Under the pieces are notes generated by a model. The model was not told the origin of the DNA. It saw only the letters and a list, made by a program, of their open reading frames with translations, and ran no database searches. Made by a program: the position numbers and the translations under genes. A stretch of 22,210 nucleotides of DNA from Bacteroidales bacterium (GTDB taxonomy: Bacteria; Bacteroidota; Bacteroidia; Bacteroidales; UBA932): positions 1 through 22,210 of the forward strand of contig JAFZMA010000078.1 in the NCBI GenBank assembly GCA_017551215.1, written 5' to 3'. The first letter of the stretch is position 1. Each line of letters opens with the position of its first letter. Of the stretch, positions 1 to 7,067 are shown in pieces.

Positions 1-62
1 ACGCTGGAAGCAACGAACATGCTTATAACCAGCAAGGTAAACAGCTTGATTGTTTTTCTCAT
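1..62 (-). CDS. 5' end of an exported protein gene (partial)
   Basis: Only the first 20 codons are in the window. On the minus strand the ATG at 62-60 opens a frame reading MRKTIKLFTLLVISMFVASS, with no stop before the edge. A short basic N-terminus followed by a hydrophobic stretch and small residues is a typical Sec signal peptide, so the product is probably exported or a lipoprotein. Nothing of the mature protein is visible, so no function can be given. A candidate promoter lies upstream at 108-139, and the gene diverges from metK. Confidence 0.6.
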   Translation of the reverse strand, partial: MRKTIKLFTLLVISMFVASS

Positions 63-107
63 AAAATTAAAAAATATAAGGTTTTTTGATGTTTCTCAAA
101 TCCGCTG

Positions 108-139
108 CGAAAATACAAAATGCCAAAGACATTCCCAAC
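108..139 (-). promoter_or_regulatory. Candidate Bacteroides-type promoter for the left-edge gene
   Basis: Read on the minus strand, GTTG (139-136), 20 bases, then TATTTTCG (115-108). This matches the consensus TTTG / TAnnTTTG at three of four and five of six defined positions with the expected spacing. It is the best match upstream of the ATG at 62. The call rests on pattern only. Confidence 0.35.
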
Positions 140-158
140 AAACTTTCATCGAAAAAAA

Positions 159-185
159 TCTGTTTTTGAAATAAGTCTGTTTTTG
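159..185 (+). repeat. 10-base direct repeat upstream of the metK promoter
   Basis: TCTGTTTTTG occurs at 159-168 and again at 176-185, 17 bases apart start to start. The second copy ends immediately before the -33 element of the metK promoter (186-189). The spacing is not quite two helical turns. It could be a regulator site or simply chance in T-rich DNA. Confidence 0.4.
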
Positions 186-217
186 TTTGCTTGATGTGTA
201 AAAATATGATATTTTTG
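186..217 (+). promoter_or_regulatory. metK promoter, Bacteroides type
   Basis: TTTG at 186-189 and TATTTTTG at 210-217 are separated by exactly 20 bases. Both match the Bacteroidota primary-sigma consensus (TTTG, 19-21 bases, TAnnTTTG) perfectly. Transcription would start near 224-226, just before the predicted SAM-II aptamer. The position of promoter and aptamer in tandem supports both calls. The inferred leader is about 135 bases. Confidence 0.75.
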
Positions 218-231
218 CCGCCGATTACACA

Positions 232-291
232 CAACGGTGGACAGATTTGACTGCTTGCAACCACGCTAAAAAATGCTAAAACGAGAAGTTC
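232..291 (+). ncRNA. SAM-II riboswitch in the metK leader
   Basis: The segment carries, in order, the conserved blocks I recall for the SAM-II (metA motif) pseudoknot aptamer: GATTTGA (244-250), GCTTGCAACCACG (253-265), and a long A-rich loop ending GCTAAAA (275-281). P1 would be GTGG (237-240) with CCAC (261-264). UUGC in the loop can pair with GCUAA, as in known SAM-II structures. The class is known from Alphaproteobacteria and Bacteroidota and turns methionine/SAM genes down when SAM is plentiful, which fits metK. One oddity is three extra bases (ACA) between the P1 5' strand and GATTTGA. A hairpin with arms at 290-294 and 303-307 overlaps the end of the proposed pseudoknot and could be the switching part. 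No covariance-model score was available. Confidence 0.65.
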
Positions 292-360
292 AGGATTATC
301 TTCCTGATTCAAATCCGGTTGCACAAGTCAGTTTATCCGCCATAAAAGAAGATTTTGTTT

Positions 361-1629
361 ATGGCATACTTATTTACATCAGAGTCTGTATCGGAAGGCC
401 ATCCGGACAAGGTGGCGGACCAGATATCAGACGCAATACTGGATGAATTCCTTTCACAGGATCAGCACAGCAAGGTAGCTTGCGAGACTTTCGTTAGCAC
501 CGGCCTCGTAGTGATAGGAGGAGAAGTCAAGAGCGAGGCCTACGTAGACATACAGCAGACAGCCAGAGATGTCATCAAGCGTATAGGCTACACCAAGGCC
601 GAATACAAGTTCGATTCCTCCAGCTGCGGCATCCTCTCCGCACTTCACGAGCAGAGCGACGATATCAATCGCGGAGTAGACAAAAAGAAAGAGGAGGACC
701 AGGGTGCCGGAGACCAGGGCATAATGTTCGGTTATGCGTGCAAAGAGACGGAGGATCTGATGCCACTTCCTATATGGCTCAGCCACAACCTTCTGCTGAC
801 ACTTGCCCACATCCGCAAGAACACATCCCTGATGCCTTACCTAAGGCCGGACGCCAAGAGCCAGTTCACCATAGAATATTCAGACGACCGCAAGCCGCTC
901 AGGGTTCACACTATTGTACTTTCCACCCAGCACGATGAATTTGACAAGGACGCCCAGATGCAGAAGAAAATCCGCGAGGATGTCCAGAAGATTCTCATAC
1001 CGATGATGCTGGAAAAGATGCCGGAGAACATCCAGAAGCTCTTTGGCAAGGGCTACAAGCTCTACGTGAACCCTACCGGAAAATTTGTAATCGGAGGGCC
1101 TCACGGAGATACCGGCTTGACTGGCAGAAAGATAATCGTAGACACCTACGGCGGAAGGGGAGCCCACGGAGGCGGAGCCCTCTCCGGAAAAGACCCGAGC
1201 AAGGTAGACCGCAGCGCCGCATACGCAGCACGCTACATTGCCAAGAACCTGGTGGCCGCCTCAGTTGCAGACGAGGTCCAGATACAGATTTCATACGCCA
1301 TCGGAGTGGCAAAGCCTCTCAGCATCTTCATCAACACTTTCGGAACCTCCAAAGTCAAGAAGAACGGGAAGAAGCTCAGCGATGGTCAAATCGCCGAGGC
1401 AGTAGGCAAGCTCTTTGACCTGCGCCCTGCCAAGATTATCCAGAAGTTCGGCCTAAAGAACCCTATCTACGCCCCTTGCGCTGCATACGGACACATGGGC
1501 AGAAAGCCTTACACAAAGGAAGTTACACTTACCAGAAACGGCAGAAAGGTGCGCCGCAAAGTCCAGTTCTTCGGATGGGAAAAGACGGATTCTATAGACA
1601 AGATCCGCAAATACTTCGGCCTTAATTAA
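361..1629 (+). CDS. metK: S-adenosylmethionine synthase (methionine adenosyltransferase)
   Basis: This cytoplasmic enzyme makes SAM from methionine and ATP, releasing phosphate and pyrophosphate. The 422-residue product starts [17 protein letters not shown], the family's conserved N-terminus with the ATP-binding His14 and Lys17. It carries GAGDQG (about 115-120), [12 protein letters not shown] (about 246-257) and the glycine-rich GGGALSGKD loop (about 270-278) that binds the triphosphate. The length is at the upper end for bacterial MetK. The ATG at 361 is preferred over an in-frame TTG at 355 because homologues begin at this MAYLF. A strong promoter and a SAM-II-like leader lie upstream, so feedback by SAM is likely. 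The gene converges on mutS2 and their stop codons overlap. Confidence 0.97.
   Translation: MAYLFTSESVSEGHPDKVADQISDAILDEFLSQDQHSKVACETFVSTGLVVIGGEVKSEAYVDIQQTARDVIKRIGYTKAEYKFDSSSCGILSALHEQSDDINRGVDKKKEEDQGAGDQGIMFGYACKETEDLMPLPIWLSHNLLLTLAHIRKNTSLMPYLRPDAKSQFTIEYSDDRKPLRVHTIVLSTQHDEFDKDAQMQKKIREDVQKILIPMMLEKMPENIQKLFGKGYKLYVNPTGKFVIGGPHGDTGLTGRKIIVDTYGGRGAHGGGALSGKDPSKVDRSAAYAARYIAKNLVAASVADEVQIQISYAIGVAKPLSIFINTFGTSKVKKNGKKLSDGQIAEAVGKLFDLRPAKIIQKFGLKNPIYAPCAAYGHMGRKPYTKEVTLTRNGRKVRRKVQFFGWEKTDSIDKIRKYFGLN
1622..1629. other. Palindromic overlap of the metK and mutS2 stop codons
   Basis: The 8-base palindrome TTAATTAA contains the TAA stop of metK (1627-1629, plus) and the TAA stop of mutS2 (1624-1622, minus). 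The two convergent genes therefore overlap by exactly this palindrome and leave no room for a conventional intergenic terminator. Confidence 0.95.
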
Positions 1630-4129
1630 GGTCCACAACCGTTATACCCGCGCCGCCCAGACGGACATCCTCGTCTGCCATACGGGCAACGGACGGATTG
1701 GTTTTAAGGAACTTGCGTATTTCTTCCTTGAGTACGCCGGTTCCTTTTCCATGAAGTATCCTCACTCTTGAAGCCCCCACGAGAGTGGCATCGTCTATAA
1801 ACTTGGAAACGCTCACAAGGGCCTCATCCAGCCTTTGGCCACGGATATCTATCTCGTCTTTAAAGGAAAGTTTGCGCTGGCTTATGCTCTCGTCCACATT
1901 AACGCTGTAATTCCTCAGCGATGCAGCACTCTTGGCCCCGCCCTGGCTCTGGAATTCCTTGTTGGAGATGACTGTAAGGCTGTCTTTCTTGACGCGGCTA
2001 GTGATGTCTCCAACGGAAATTGTAACGTTCTTACCCTCTATTTTCATCACTTCCCCTATCAGGCCACTGCCCTCCACCTTAACCTTTGCTCCCACCTCAA
2101 GCAAAAGCTTCTTTGGCTCCTCAACTTTCTGGACAACAGCCTCTTGCTTCTCCCGGCGGGCCTTTCTCTCCTGCTGTCTTGCCTTCCTTTCCTGAAGAGA
2201 CTTCATCTTGGCCTCAATCTTCCTGTCCCTGTCGCTGAGCTGCCCCTCCTCTATTTTCTGCCCTGCATCCTTAAGTGCCTGGCGAGCCTTCTTGGTAGCC
2301 TCCTTTTCAGCCTGAGCCTCCTTGATCTTCTTGATTGTGGATTCAACTCTCCTGTTTGCCTCAGCGATGATTCTCTGAGCTTCCTCTTTTGCCTCTTCAA
2401 TTATCTGGCGCTTGGTCTGGCGGATCTCCGAAAGTTCCTTTGAGTACTTTTCCGTCACGGATTCCAGAGTCTTGTCCGTATTGCGGATGCGGGCAAGTTT
2501 CTCATCCAGTTTGCGGCGGTTACGGGATATCGTACGCAGCTGTTTTTCAAGGTCTATGAAGTCCTCTCCCGCCTTTTCCTCCGCCTTCTTTACTATATGC
2601 TCCGGAAGCCCCATCTTGCGGGCAAGGTCAAAGGCAAACGAGTTGCCTGGAACGCCCATCTCCAGTTTGTACAGCGGAGCTATGTTGGCACTGTCGAACA
2701 GCATGGCTCCATTCACTACGCCCTTGCTGCCCTCCGCGTAAACCTTCAGGTTGGTATAGTGGGTTGTTATGACGCCGTATGTTCCCCGGGATTCCAACTC
2801 CTCCAGGATGGTCTGGGCAATTGCTCCCCCGGCAGCCGGCTCTGTACCGCTACCAAACTCGTCTATCAGCACCAATGTACGGGAAGAGGCGGCTCGTAGC
2901 AAGTTCCTCATATTCAGCAGATGGGAACTGTATGTGCTGAGGTCGTTCTCCATAGACTGCTGGTCTCCGATATCTATGAGTATGTTGTCGAATACCGGAA
3001 ATTCGCTCTTCGGATTGCAGGAAGACGGCATGCCCCACTGAAACATGTACTGCAGAATTCCCACGGTCTTGAGCGCAACGGACTTGCCGCCGGCATTCGG
3101 TCCGGAAATGACCAGAATATGCTTGTCTTTTGTAAGGGCCAAGTCTATAGGGACAATCTTCTTGCCCTCCCTGAAAAGGGCAGACTCCAGAAGCGGGTGC
3201 CGTCCCTCATATATCCTAAGGCTTCCGTCATCCGAAATCACCGGCTTGGCGGCCCGGATCTGGGAAGCGCACTCGGCCTTTGCACGTATGAAGTCCACCT
3301 CTCCGATGAACCTTGCACCATCCATAAGCTCTGCAATGTATGGCCTCAGAAAGTCCGTGAATTCCATGAGGATACGCGCAATCTCCCTCTGGCGGTCGAA
3401 CATCAGGCGGCGTATGCGGTTGTTTAGTTCCACAACCTCCATAGGCTCAATGAAGAACGTCTTGCCGCTGGCGGAAGCGTCCTGCACAATGCCCGGAATG
3501 CTGCGCTTGCTGGTGGCATTCACCGGGATAAGCATCTTGCCGTCCCTAACGGAAACAGTAGCATCCTCGTCCGCCAGATTCTCTTCCTTGGCTTTCTTGA
3601 GCAGAGACTCTATCTTGCGGCTCACGGAACCCTGAGCCTGCCTGAGTTCAACGGATATCCTGTGGAGCTCGGACGATGCGGAATCCTTTACGCTCCCGTT
3701 CTTGTCCAGAATAGTATCTATGCGTGCAGACACTGCCGGGTAATACTGGATTGGAAGAGCCAACGCCTTGAGATATGGATACTTGCCCTCTTTTGTGGAA
3801 TTCAGGAAAGACGTAACGCCCCTAAGATTTCCCATGAAATCGGAAAGCCGCTTCATGTTTTCCACGGAGATGCAACTGCTTTCTTTCAACAGGGATGGCA
3901 AAAAACCTGTACAGTCCGTAAAGCCCCCTTGCGGGAACTTGCTCTCCATTATGCTAATCTCCACCATCTCCTCCACAAGGGAAAGACGGCGGGAGATTTC
4001 CTGTGAATCCGTAGAAATCGTCTCTGACTCAGCCCGTTGCGATGCGAATACGGTGGAGCAGCGGCCTTTGATTTTTTCTCTTATGAAGCCGAATCCTATT
4101 TTGCTTTCCAGTGTAGACGTATCTTGCAT
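1622..4129 (-). CDS. mutS2: MutS2 family DNA-binding ATPase with C-terminal Smr nuclease domain
   Basis: MutS2 proteins are MutS-like ATPases without the mismatch-recognition domains. They are implicated in suppressing recombination or rescuing stalled and collided ribosomes, depending on species. The 835-residue product shows the MutS core, Walker A GPNAGGKS (343-350) and Walker [14 protein letters not shown] (Asp423, Glu424). A long Lys/Glu/Arg-rich coiled coil follows (about 530-660), then a KOW-like beta segment (about 675-720) and a C-terminal Smr domain with DIRG (761-764) and HGKGTG (from 793). Length and order are standard, so it looks intact. It starts 16 bases after the PHP gene's stop on the same strand, suggesting co-transcription. 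Its stop lies inside the palindrome shared with metK. Confidence 0.95.
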   Translation of the reverse strand: MQDTSTLESKIGFGFIREKIKGRCSTVFASQRAESETISTDSQEISRRLSLVEEMVEISIMESKFPQGGFTDCTGFLPSLLKESSCISVENMKRLSDFMGNLRGVTSFLNSTKEGKYPYLKALALPIQYYPAVSARIDTILDKNGSVKDSASSELHRISVELRQAQGSVSRKIESLLKKAKEENLADEDATVSVRDGKMLIPVNATSKRSIPGIVQDASASGKTFFIEPMEVVELNNRIRRLMFDRQREIARILMEFTDFLRPYIAELMDGARFIGEVDFIRAKAECASQIRAAKPVISDDGSLRIYEGRHPLLESALFREGKKIVPIDLALTKDKHILVISGPNAGGKSVALKTVGILQYMFQWGMPSSCNPKSEFPVFDNILIDIGDQQSMENDLSTYSSHLLNMRNLLRAASSRTLVLIDEFGSGTEPAAGGAIAQTILEELESRGTYGVITTHYTNLKVYAEGSKGVVNGAMLFDSANIAPLYKLEMGVPGNSFAFDLARKMGLPEHIVKKAEEKAGEDFIDLEKQLRTISRNRRKLDEKLARIRNTDKTLESVTEKYSKELSEIRQTKRQIIEEAKEEAQRIIAEANRRVESTIKKIKEAQAEKEATKKARQALKDAGQKIEEGQLSDRDRKIEAKMKSLQERKARQQERKARREKQEAVVQKVEEPKKLLLEVGAKVKVEGSGLIGEVMKIEGKNVTISVGDITSRVKKDSLTVISNKEFQSQGGAKSAASLRNYSVNVDESISQRKLSFKDEIDIRGQRLDEALVSVSKFIDDATLVGASRVRILHGKGTGVLKEEIRKFLKTNPSVARMADEDVRLGGAGITVVDLN

Positions 4130-4145
4130 AGTCTTCTTTTCTTTA

Positions 4146-4961
4146 TCACGGATAATAAAGCTGTGGTTTGCGGCCCTCGAAATAAGTTAGGCGTGGAAAA
4201 CCGCAGCGTGCGCAAATTGCGGCAAAACGCTCAAACTTGTCGCACAGGCGGTCTTCTCCGTGAGAGTCGCTTCCCAAAGTTACAAACTCTCCACCCAATT
4301 CCTTGAATCGGCGGAGTATGTCCTCATCCAGAACCTGTGTGTGATACCCGTGTAAATCGTATGTCTTGGTGTTGATTTCCAGAGCCTTGCCATTCTCTGC
4401 CAATAATTTCAGTATGGCGTCCAGCTCATCCGGAAAATCTTTCCAGAAAATATCCTTCACTTCGTACGGAGCATAGCGGGCAACGTAGTCGAAGTGTCCT
4501 ATCACGTCAAAATCCCCGAAAGAACGGGCTGTATCGTATATCAATTGCAGCACGCGGGAATATGCCTGCCTGTATGTCTTTCCTATGTAATAGTTTCCAA
4601 GGTACGGGTCCTCTCCGTCCACAAAATGAATGGACGCTATTATCTGGTCAAACTCCTTTCCGGAAATGAATTCCACGGAATGCTTCAGGTTCTCAGGCGT
4701 AAGTCCTATTTCAATGCCTTTCAGCACCTTGCATCCGCCATCTGGAAAAATCTCAAGGGCACACTCCGCAATCTTCTTCTGCTGGTCATCCACGTTGAAT
4801 TCAAACAATCCGGGATTGCGCGGAGCGTCCAAATCCAGATGGTCCGTAACGGCAACTCCACCGGCTCCAGTCTCCTTGGCCCGCTCTAAAAGCCCCTTCA
4901 CCGTGGCCGTACTGTCCGGGGAAAACTCGCTGTGTGTATGTGTATCAACAAAAAAACTCAT
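4146..4961 (-). CDS. PHP-domain phosphoesterase, HisJ-type histidinol-phosphatase family
   Basis: The product (271 residues) is a metal-dependent phosphoesterase of the PHP superfamily. It has the metal-binding set: H8-x-H10 in DTHTHS, D40-H41 in TDH, E83/E85 in GIEIG, H112 in SIHF, H156 in GHFDY, and D232-x-H234 in GSDSH. The fold order and length fit the HisJ-like branch, whose characterised members dephosphorylate histidinol phosphate in histidine synthesis. No other his gene is nearby, so the true substrate is uncertain; general nucleotide or sugar-phosphate hydrolysis is possible. It starts at the ATG at 4961 and appears to be first in an operon with mutS2. It diverges from comF across a 62-base gap. 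Confidence 0.85.
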   Translation of the reverse strand: MSFFVDTHTHSEFSPDSTATVKGLLERAKETGAGGVAVTDHLDLDAPRNPGLFEFNVDDQQKKIAECALEIFPDGGCKVLKGIEIGLTPENLKHSVEFISGKEFDQIIASIHFVDGEDPYLGNYYIGKTYRQAYSRVLQLIYDTARSFGDFDVIGHFDYVARYAPYEVKDIFWKDFPDELDAILKLLAENGKALEINTKTYDLHGYHTQVLDEDILRRFKELGGEFVTLGSDSHGEDRLCDKFERFAAICARCGFPRLTYFEGRKPQLYYP

Positions 4962-4991
4962 GCAAAAGAGTCAATTTTACCGTTTGGCGTG

Positions 4992-4999
4992 CAAAAATA
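4992..4999 (-). promoter_or_regulatory. Candidate -7 element for the PHP-mutS2 operon
   Basis: On the minus strand TATTTTTG matches TAnnTTTG exactly, about 30 bases before the PHP start codon. I see no good TTTG at 19-21 bases upstream, so only the -7 half is supported. Confidence 0.4.
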
Positions 5000-5023
5000 C
5001 TTATTTCTTGCAAACTTTCCCGC

Positions 5024-5758
5024 ATGAACCTGAAAGAGAGGATACAAAAAGGAGTGCGGCTTTGGATTATCAGTCTGGCAAGCCTGTTCTTCAGGCGCAA
5101 ATGCATCTGCTGCCAGCGGGAACTTATGGCGTTCGAGAGCGGAATCTGCACGTTCTGCCTTGCAGACATGCCATCTTCCTACACTTGGACCAGCACAGAT
5201 TCCCCGGCGGACAAGACCTTCTGGGGAAGAACTGAAATAGAGAAAGTTACAAGCCTGTTCCTGTACAACGGAAAATACCGCAATCTGGTGTATTCGTTAA
5301 AGTACAGGCAGAACACTGCAATTGGAATAAGGCTCGGAAAAATGCTGGGAGACATCATCGATGAGGAAGATATAGACTATATCCTTCCGGTGCCTCTGCA
5401 TCCCAGAAAAAAGAGACAGAGAGGTTACAACCAGTCAGAGATTATTTGCAGGGGGATTCTTTCATCGCTGAGGAAAAGGATTCCGGGAGTGAAGCTGGAA
5501 ACCCGGCTGCTTAAAAGGAAAAACTTTACCAACACCCAGACCAGAAAAGACAGGATAGACCGTTGGAAAAATGTGAGGAATGCGTTTGGGGTTAACGCCA
5601 AAAGGCTGGAAAAGCTTGAGGCGCCACTCCGGCCTCTGCACTTTCTGATTGTGGATGATGTGCTTACCACCGGGGCCACGCTGGATGCCTGCGCCACCCA
5701 TCTGCACAACAGCTGCAATTGCAGAATCAGCATTGCCACCCTGGCCTACGTCCCTTAG
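5024..5758 (+). CDS. comF: ComF family protein (phosphoribosyltransferase fold)
   Basis: The product is 244 residues from the ATG at 5024 (MNLKERIQKG). An N-terminal four-cysteine knuckle (Cys27, Cys30, Cys42, Cys45) precedes a type-I phosphoribosyltransferase domain. The domain shows LPVPLHPRKKRQRGYNQSE (121-139) and the PRPP-binding loop VDDVLTTGAT (210-219). ComF proteins are needed for DNA uptake in naturally competent bacteria, where they aid single-strand handling in the cytoplasm; many non-competent bacteria also keep the gene. An upstream in-frame start at 4934 is possible, but it would run into the PHP coding region and lacks family similarity. The gene precedes cdaA by 44 bases and may be co-transcribed with it. 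Confidence 0.88.
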   Translation: MNLKERIQKGVRLWIISLASLFFRRKCICCQRELMAFESGICTFCLADMPSSYTWTSTDSPADKTFWGRTEIEKVTSLFLYNGKYRNLVYSLKYRQNTAIGIRLGKMLGDIIDEEDIDYILPVPLHPRKKRQRGYNQSEIICRGILSSLRKRIPGVKLETRLLKRKNFTNTQTRKDRIDRWKNVRNAFGVNAKRLEKLEAPLRPLHFLIVDDVLTTGATLDACATHLHNSCNCRISIATLAYVP

Positions 5759-5774
5759 TTTCATCCCTTTTTAT

Positions 5775-5782
5775 TACATTTG
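5775..5782 (+). promoter_or_regulatory. Candidate -7 element for cdaA
   Basis: TACATTTG matches TAnnTTTG perfectly 20 bases before the cdaA ATG, in the short comF-cdaA gap. No clear -33 TTTG is present at 19-21 bases upstream, so cdaA may also depend on read-through from comF. Confidence 0.35.
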
Positions 5783-5802
5783 CCCCCGGAAAGAGTGCTG
5801 TT

Positions 5803-6588
5803 ATGCTGGATTTCATAAACATACATTGGATAGATATCATAGACATCCTGCTTGTGGGACTTCTCATATATCAGATTTACAAACTGATACGCGGGACGGC
5901 CGCTATGAGCATATTCATCGGTATCATAATCCTGTATTTTATCTGGCTGGTTGTCAAGACTCTCCACATGGAACTCCTGAGTGCAATAATGGGACAGGTT
6001 CTGGGCGTGGGTGTGCTGGCGCTGATTATCATCTTCCAGCAGGAAATCCGCAGGTTCCTCATCCATCTGGGCAACAACTCGTTCCACCGCAACAGCAACT
6101 TCCTTACACGCACCCTGTTCGGCAGCAGCAACAAGAGCGTTCCGCTTACAACTCTGGACGAACTTACCCAGGCGGTCAGGAAAATGGCCGAGACCAAGAC
6201 CGGTGCACTGATTGTGATGATTCACCGTTCCCCGCTTGAAAGCGTAACAGAGACCGGAGACCGCATAGATGCAGTTATAAACCGCAGGCTCATAGAGAAC
6301 CTTTTCTTCAAGAATTCCCCTCTCCATGATGGTGCCGTTGTAATGGATACAACCAAGCTTATAGCCGCAAGGTGTACACTCCCAATCTCTGACAATCAGA
6401 ATATTCCGCCACAGTATGGAATGCGTCACAGAGCCGCTGTGGGCATAACCGAGCAGTCAGATGCCACGGCAATCGTAGTCTCCGAAGAAACCGGAGGCAT
6501 CGCGTTCGTGAAAGATGGGGATATAAAGCCTATCAACTCCATAACGGAGCTCAGGCTCGCTATTGAGAATTCTTACTCTTCTTCTTAA
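5803..6588 (+). CDS. cdaA: Diadenylate cyclase CdaA (membrane c-di-AMP synthase)
   Basis: The enzyme condenses two ATP into cyclic di-AMP, a messenger for osmotic, potassium and cell-wall control. The 261-residue product has three N-terminal membrane helices (about 10-28, 35-52, 62-79) followed by the DisA_N catalytic domain. That domain carries LHDGAVVMD (Asp176-Gly177-Ala178) and RHRAAVGITE (Arg208-His209-Arg210), the two signature motifs. The ATG at 5803 gives the family's usual start; a longer frame from 5719 runs into comF and is rejected. In many Bacteroidota cdaA follows folP, whereas here it follows comF. Its last 29 bases also encode, antisense, the C-terminus of the next gene. Confidence 0.95.
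   Translation: MLDFINIHWIDIIDILLVGLLIYQIYKLIRGTAAMSIFIGIIILYFIWLVVKTLHMELLSAIMGQVLGVGVLALIIIFQQEIRRFLIHLGNNSFHRNSNFLTRTLFGSSNKSVPLTTLDELTQAVRKMAETKTGALIVMIHRSPLESVTETGDRIDAVINRRLIENLFFKNSPLHDGAVVMDTTKLIAARCTLPISDNQNIPPQYGMRHRAAVGITEQSDATAIVVSEETGGIAFVKDGDIKPINSITELRLAIENSYSSS
6560..6588. other. 29-base convergent coding overlap of cdaA and the secreted-protein gene
   Basis: The cdaA stop (TAA, 6586-6588) lies inside the minus-strand gene, whose own stop (TAG, 6562-6560) lies inside cdaA. The shared bases encode the Ser-rich end of CdaA (IENSYSSS) and the Lys-rich end of the exported protein (KKKSKNSQ). Both tails are low-complexity and probably unconstrained. Confidence 0.9.
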
Positions 6589-6994
6589 GGTCTGATTTCA
6601 GATACCACTTGCCGTCTTTACCCTTTTTGTACTCTTTACCTCTGCCAATGTGGCGCAGATAGGTAATGTACTGCTGCTCGTCCAGAACCAATTTCATGGC
6701 AGCAAGGTTTTTCTCCTTCCACTGTTCGCTTACTCTGCGATAGTTTTCCGGATCCTGCATTCCGGAACGCTTCATATCCATAATTGCGTTCATCACTCCC
6801 ACATAGTTGGATGTCAGAATGGAATCCACATAGAATTCCTGAGACTCAGTCAGGTTGAGTTTCTTTACAAGATTTTTGGTTTCTTTCTGAGCCATTTCCT
6901 CCGGACTGATTTCCTTTTCTTCATTCTGGGCAAAAGAAGAGACGGTTCCCAATACCAGGAAAAACATCGCCGAGAGAATAAGAATCTTTTTCAT
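6560..6994 (-). CDS. Small secreted alpha-helical protein, possibly Spy/CpxP-like
   Basis: The product (144 residues from the ATG at 6994) has a clear signal peptide (MKKILILSAMFFLVLG, cleavage after about residue 22). The mature part looks entirely helical. It has a KLNLTESQEFYVDSIL segment (45-60) and a second charged helix around 85-118, ending in a lysine-rich tail. The 'LxLTxxQ' element and helix layout recall periplasmic Spy/CpxP-type chaperone folds, which are widespread as unannotated Bacteroidota proteins. The similarity is weak, so the function is not assigned. The upstream extension to 7177 would read across the neighbouring gene's start and is rejected. The gene is convergent with cdaA (29-base overlap) and divergent from the C69 dipeptidase. 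Confidence 0.75.
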   Translation of the reverse strand: MKKILILSAMFFLVLGTVSSFAQNEEKEISPEEMAQKETKNLVKKLNLTESQEFYVDSILTSNYVGVMNAIMDMKRSGMQDPENYRRVSEQWKEKNLAAMKLVLDEQQYITYLRHIGRGKEYKKGKDGKWYLKSDLKKKSKNSQ

Positions 6995-7067
6995 ATCTAT
7001 TTTTAGTATCTTTACTTCGTTGTATAAAATTTGTACAAAAATTGTGCGAGCAAAGTTATTGAAAATT

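Noticed and set aside
67..324. Minus-strand frame of 85 codons between the left-edge gene and metK
   Set aside because: It overlaps the metK promoter and the riboswitch, is low in complexity, and has no recognisable family.
1835..2443. Leu-rich plus-strand frame (202 codons) opposite mutS2
   Set aside because: It mirrors the Lys/Glu-rich coiled coil of MutS2: CTT/CTC codons on plus are AAG/GAG on minus. No start context or family similarity.
1622..4129. mutS2 as the mismatch-repair protein MutS
   Set aside because: The mismatch-recognition domain is missing and a C-terminal Smr domain is present, which defines MutS2.
4934..5023. N-terminal extension of comF to 4934
   Set aside because: The extra residues overlap the PHP gene's start and its promoter; the family start fits the ATG at 5024.
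5761..6429. Minus-strand frame of 222 codons opposite cdaA
   Set aside because: Shadow of the CdaA coding region, whose catalytic motifs are intact on plus.
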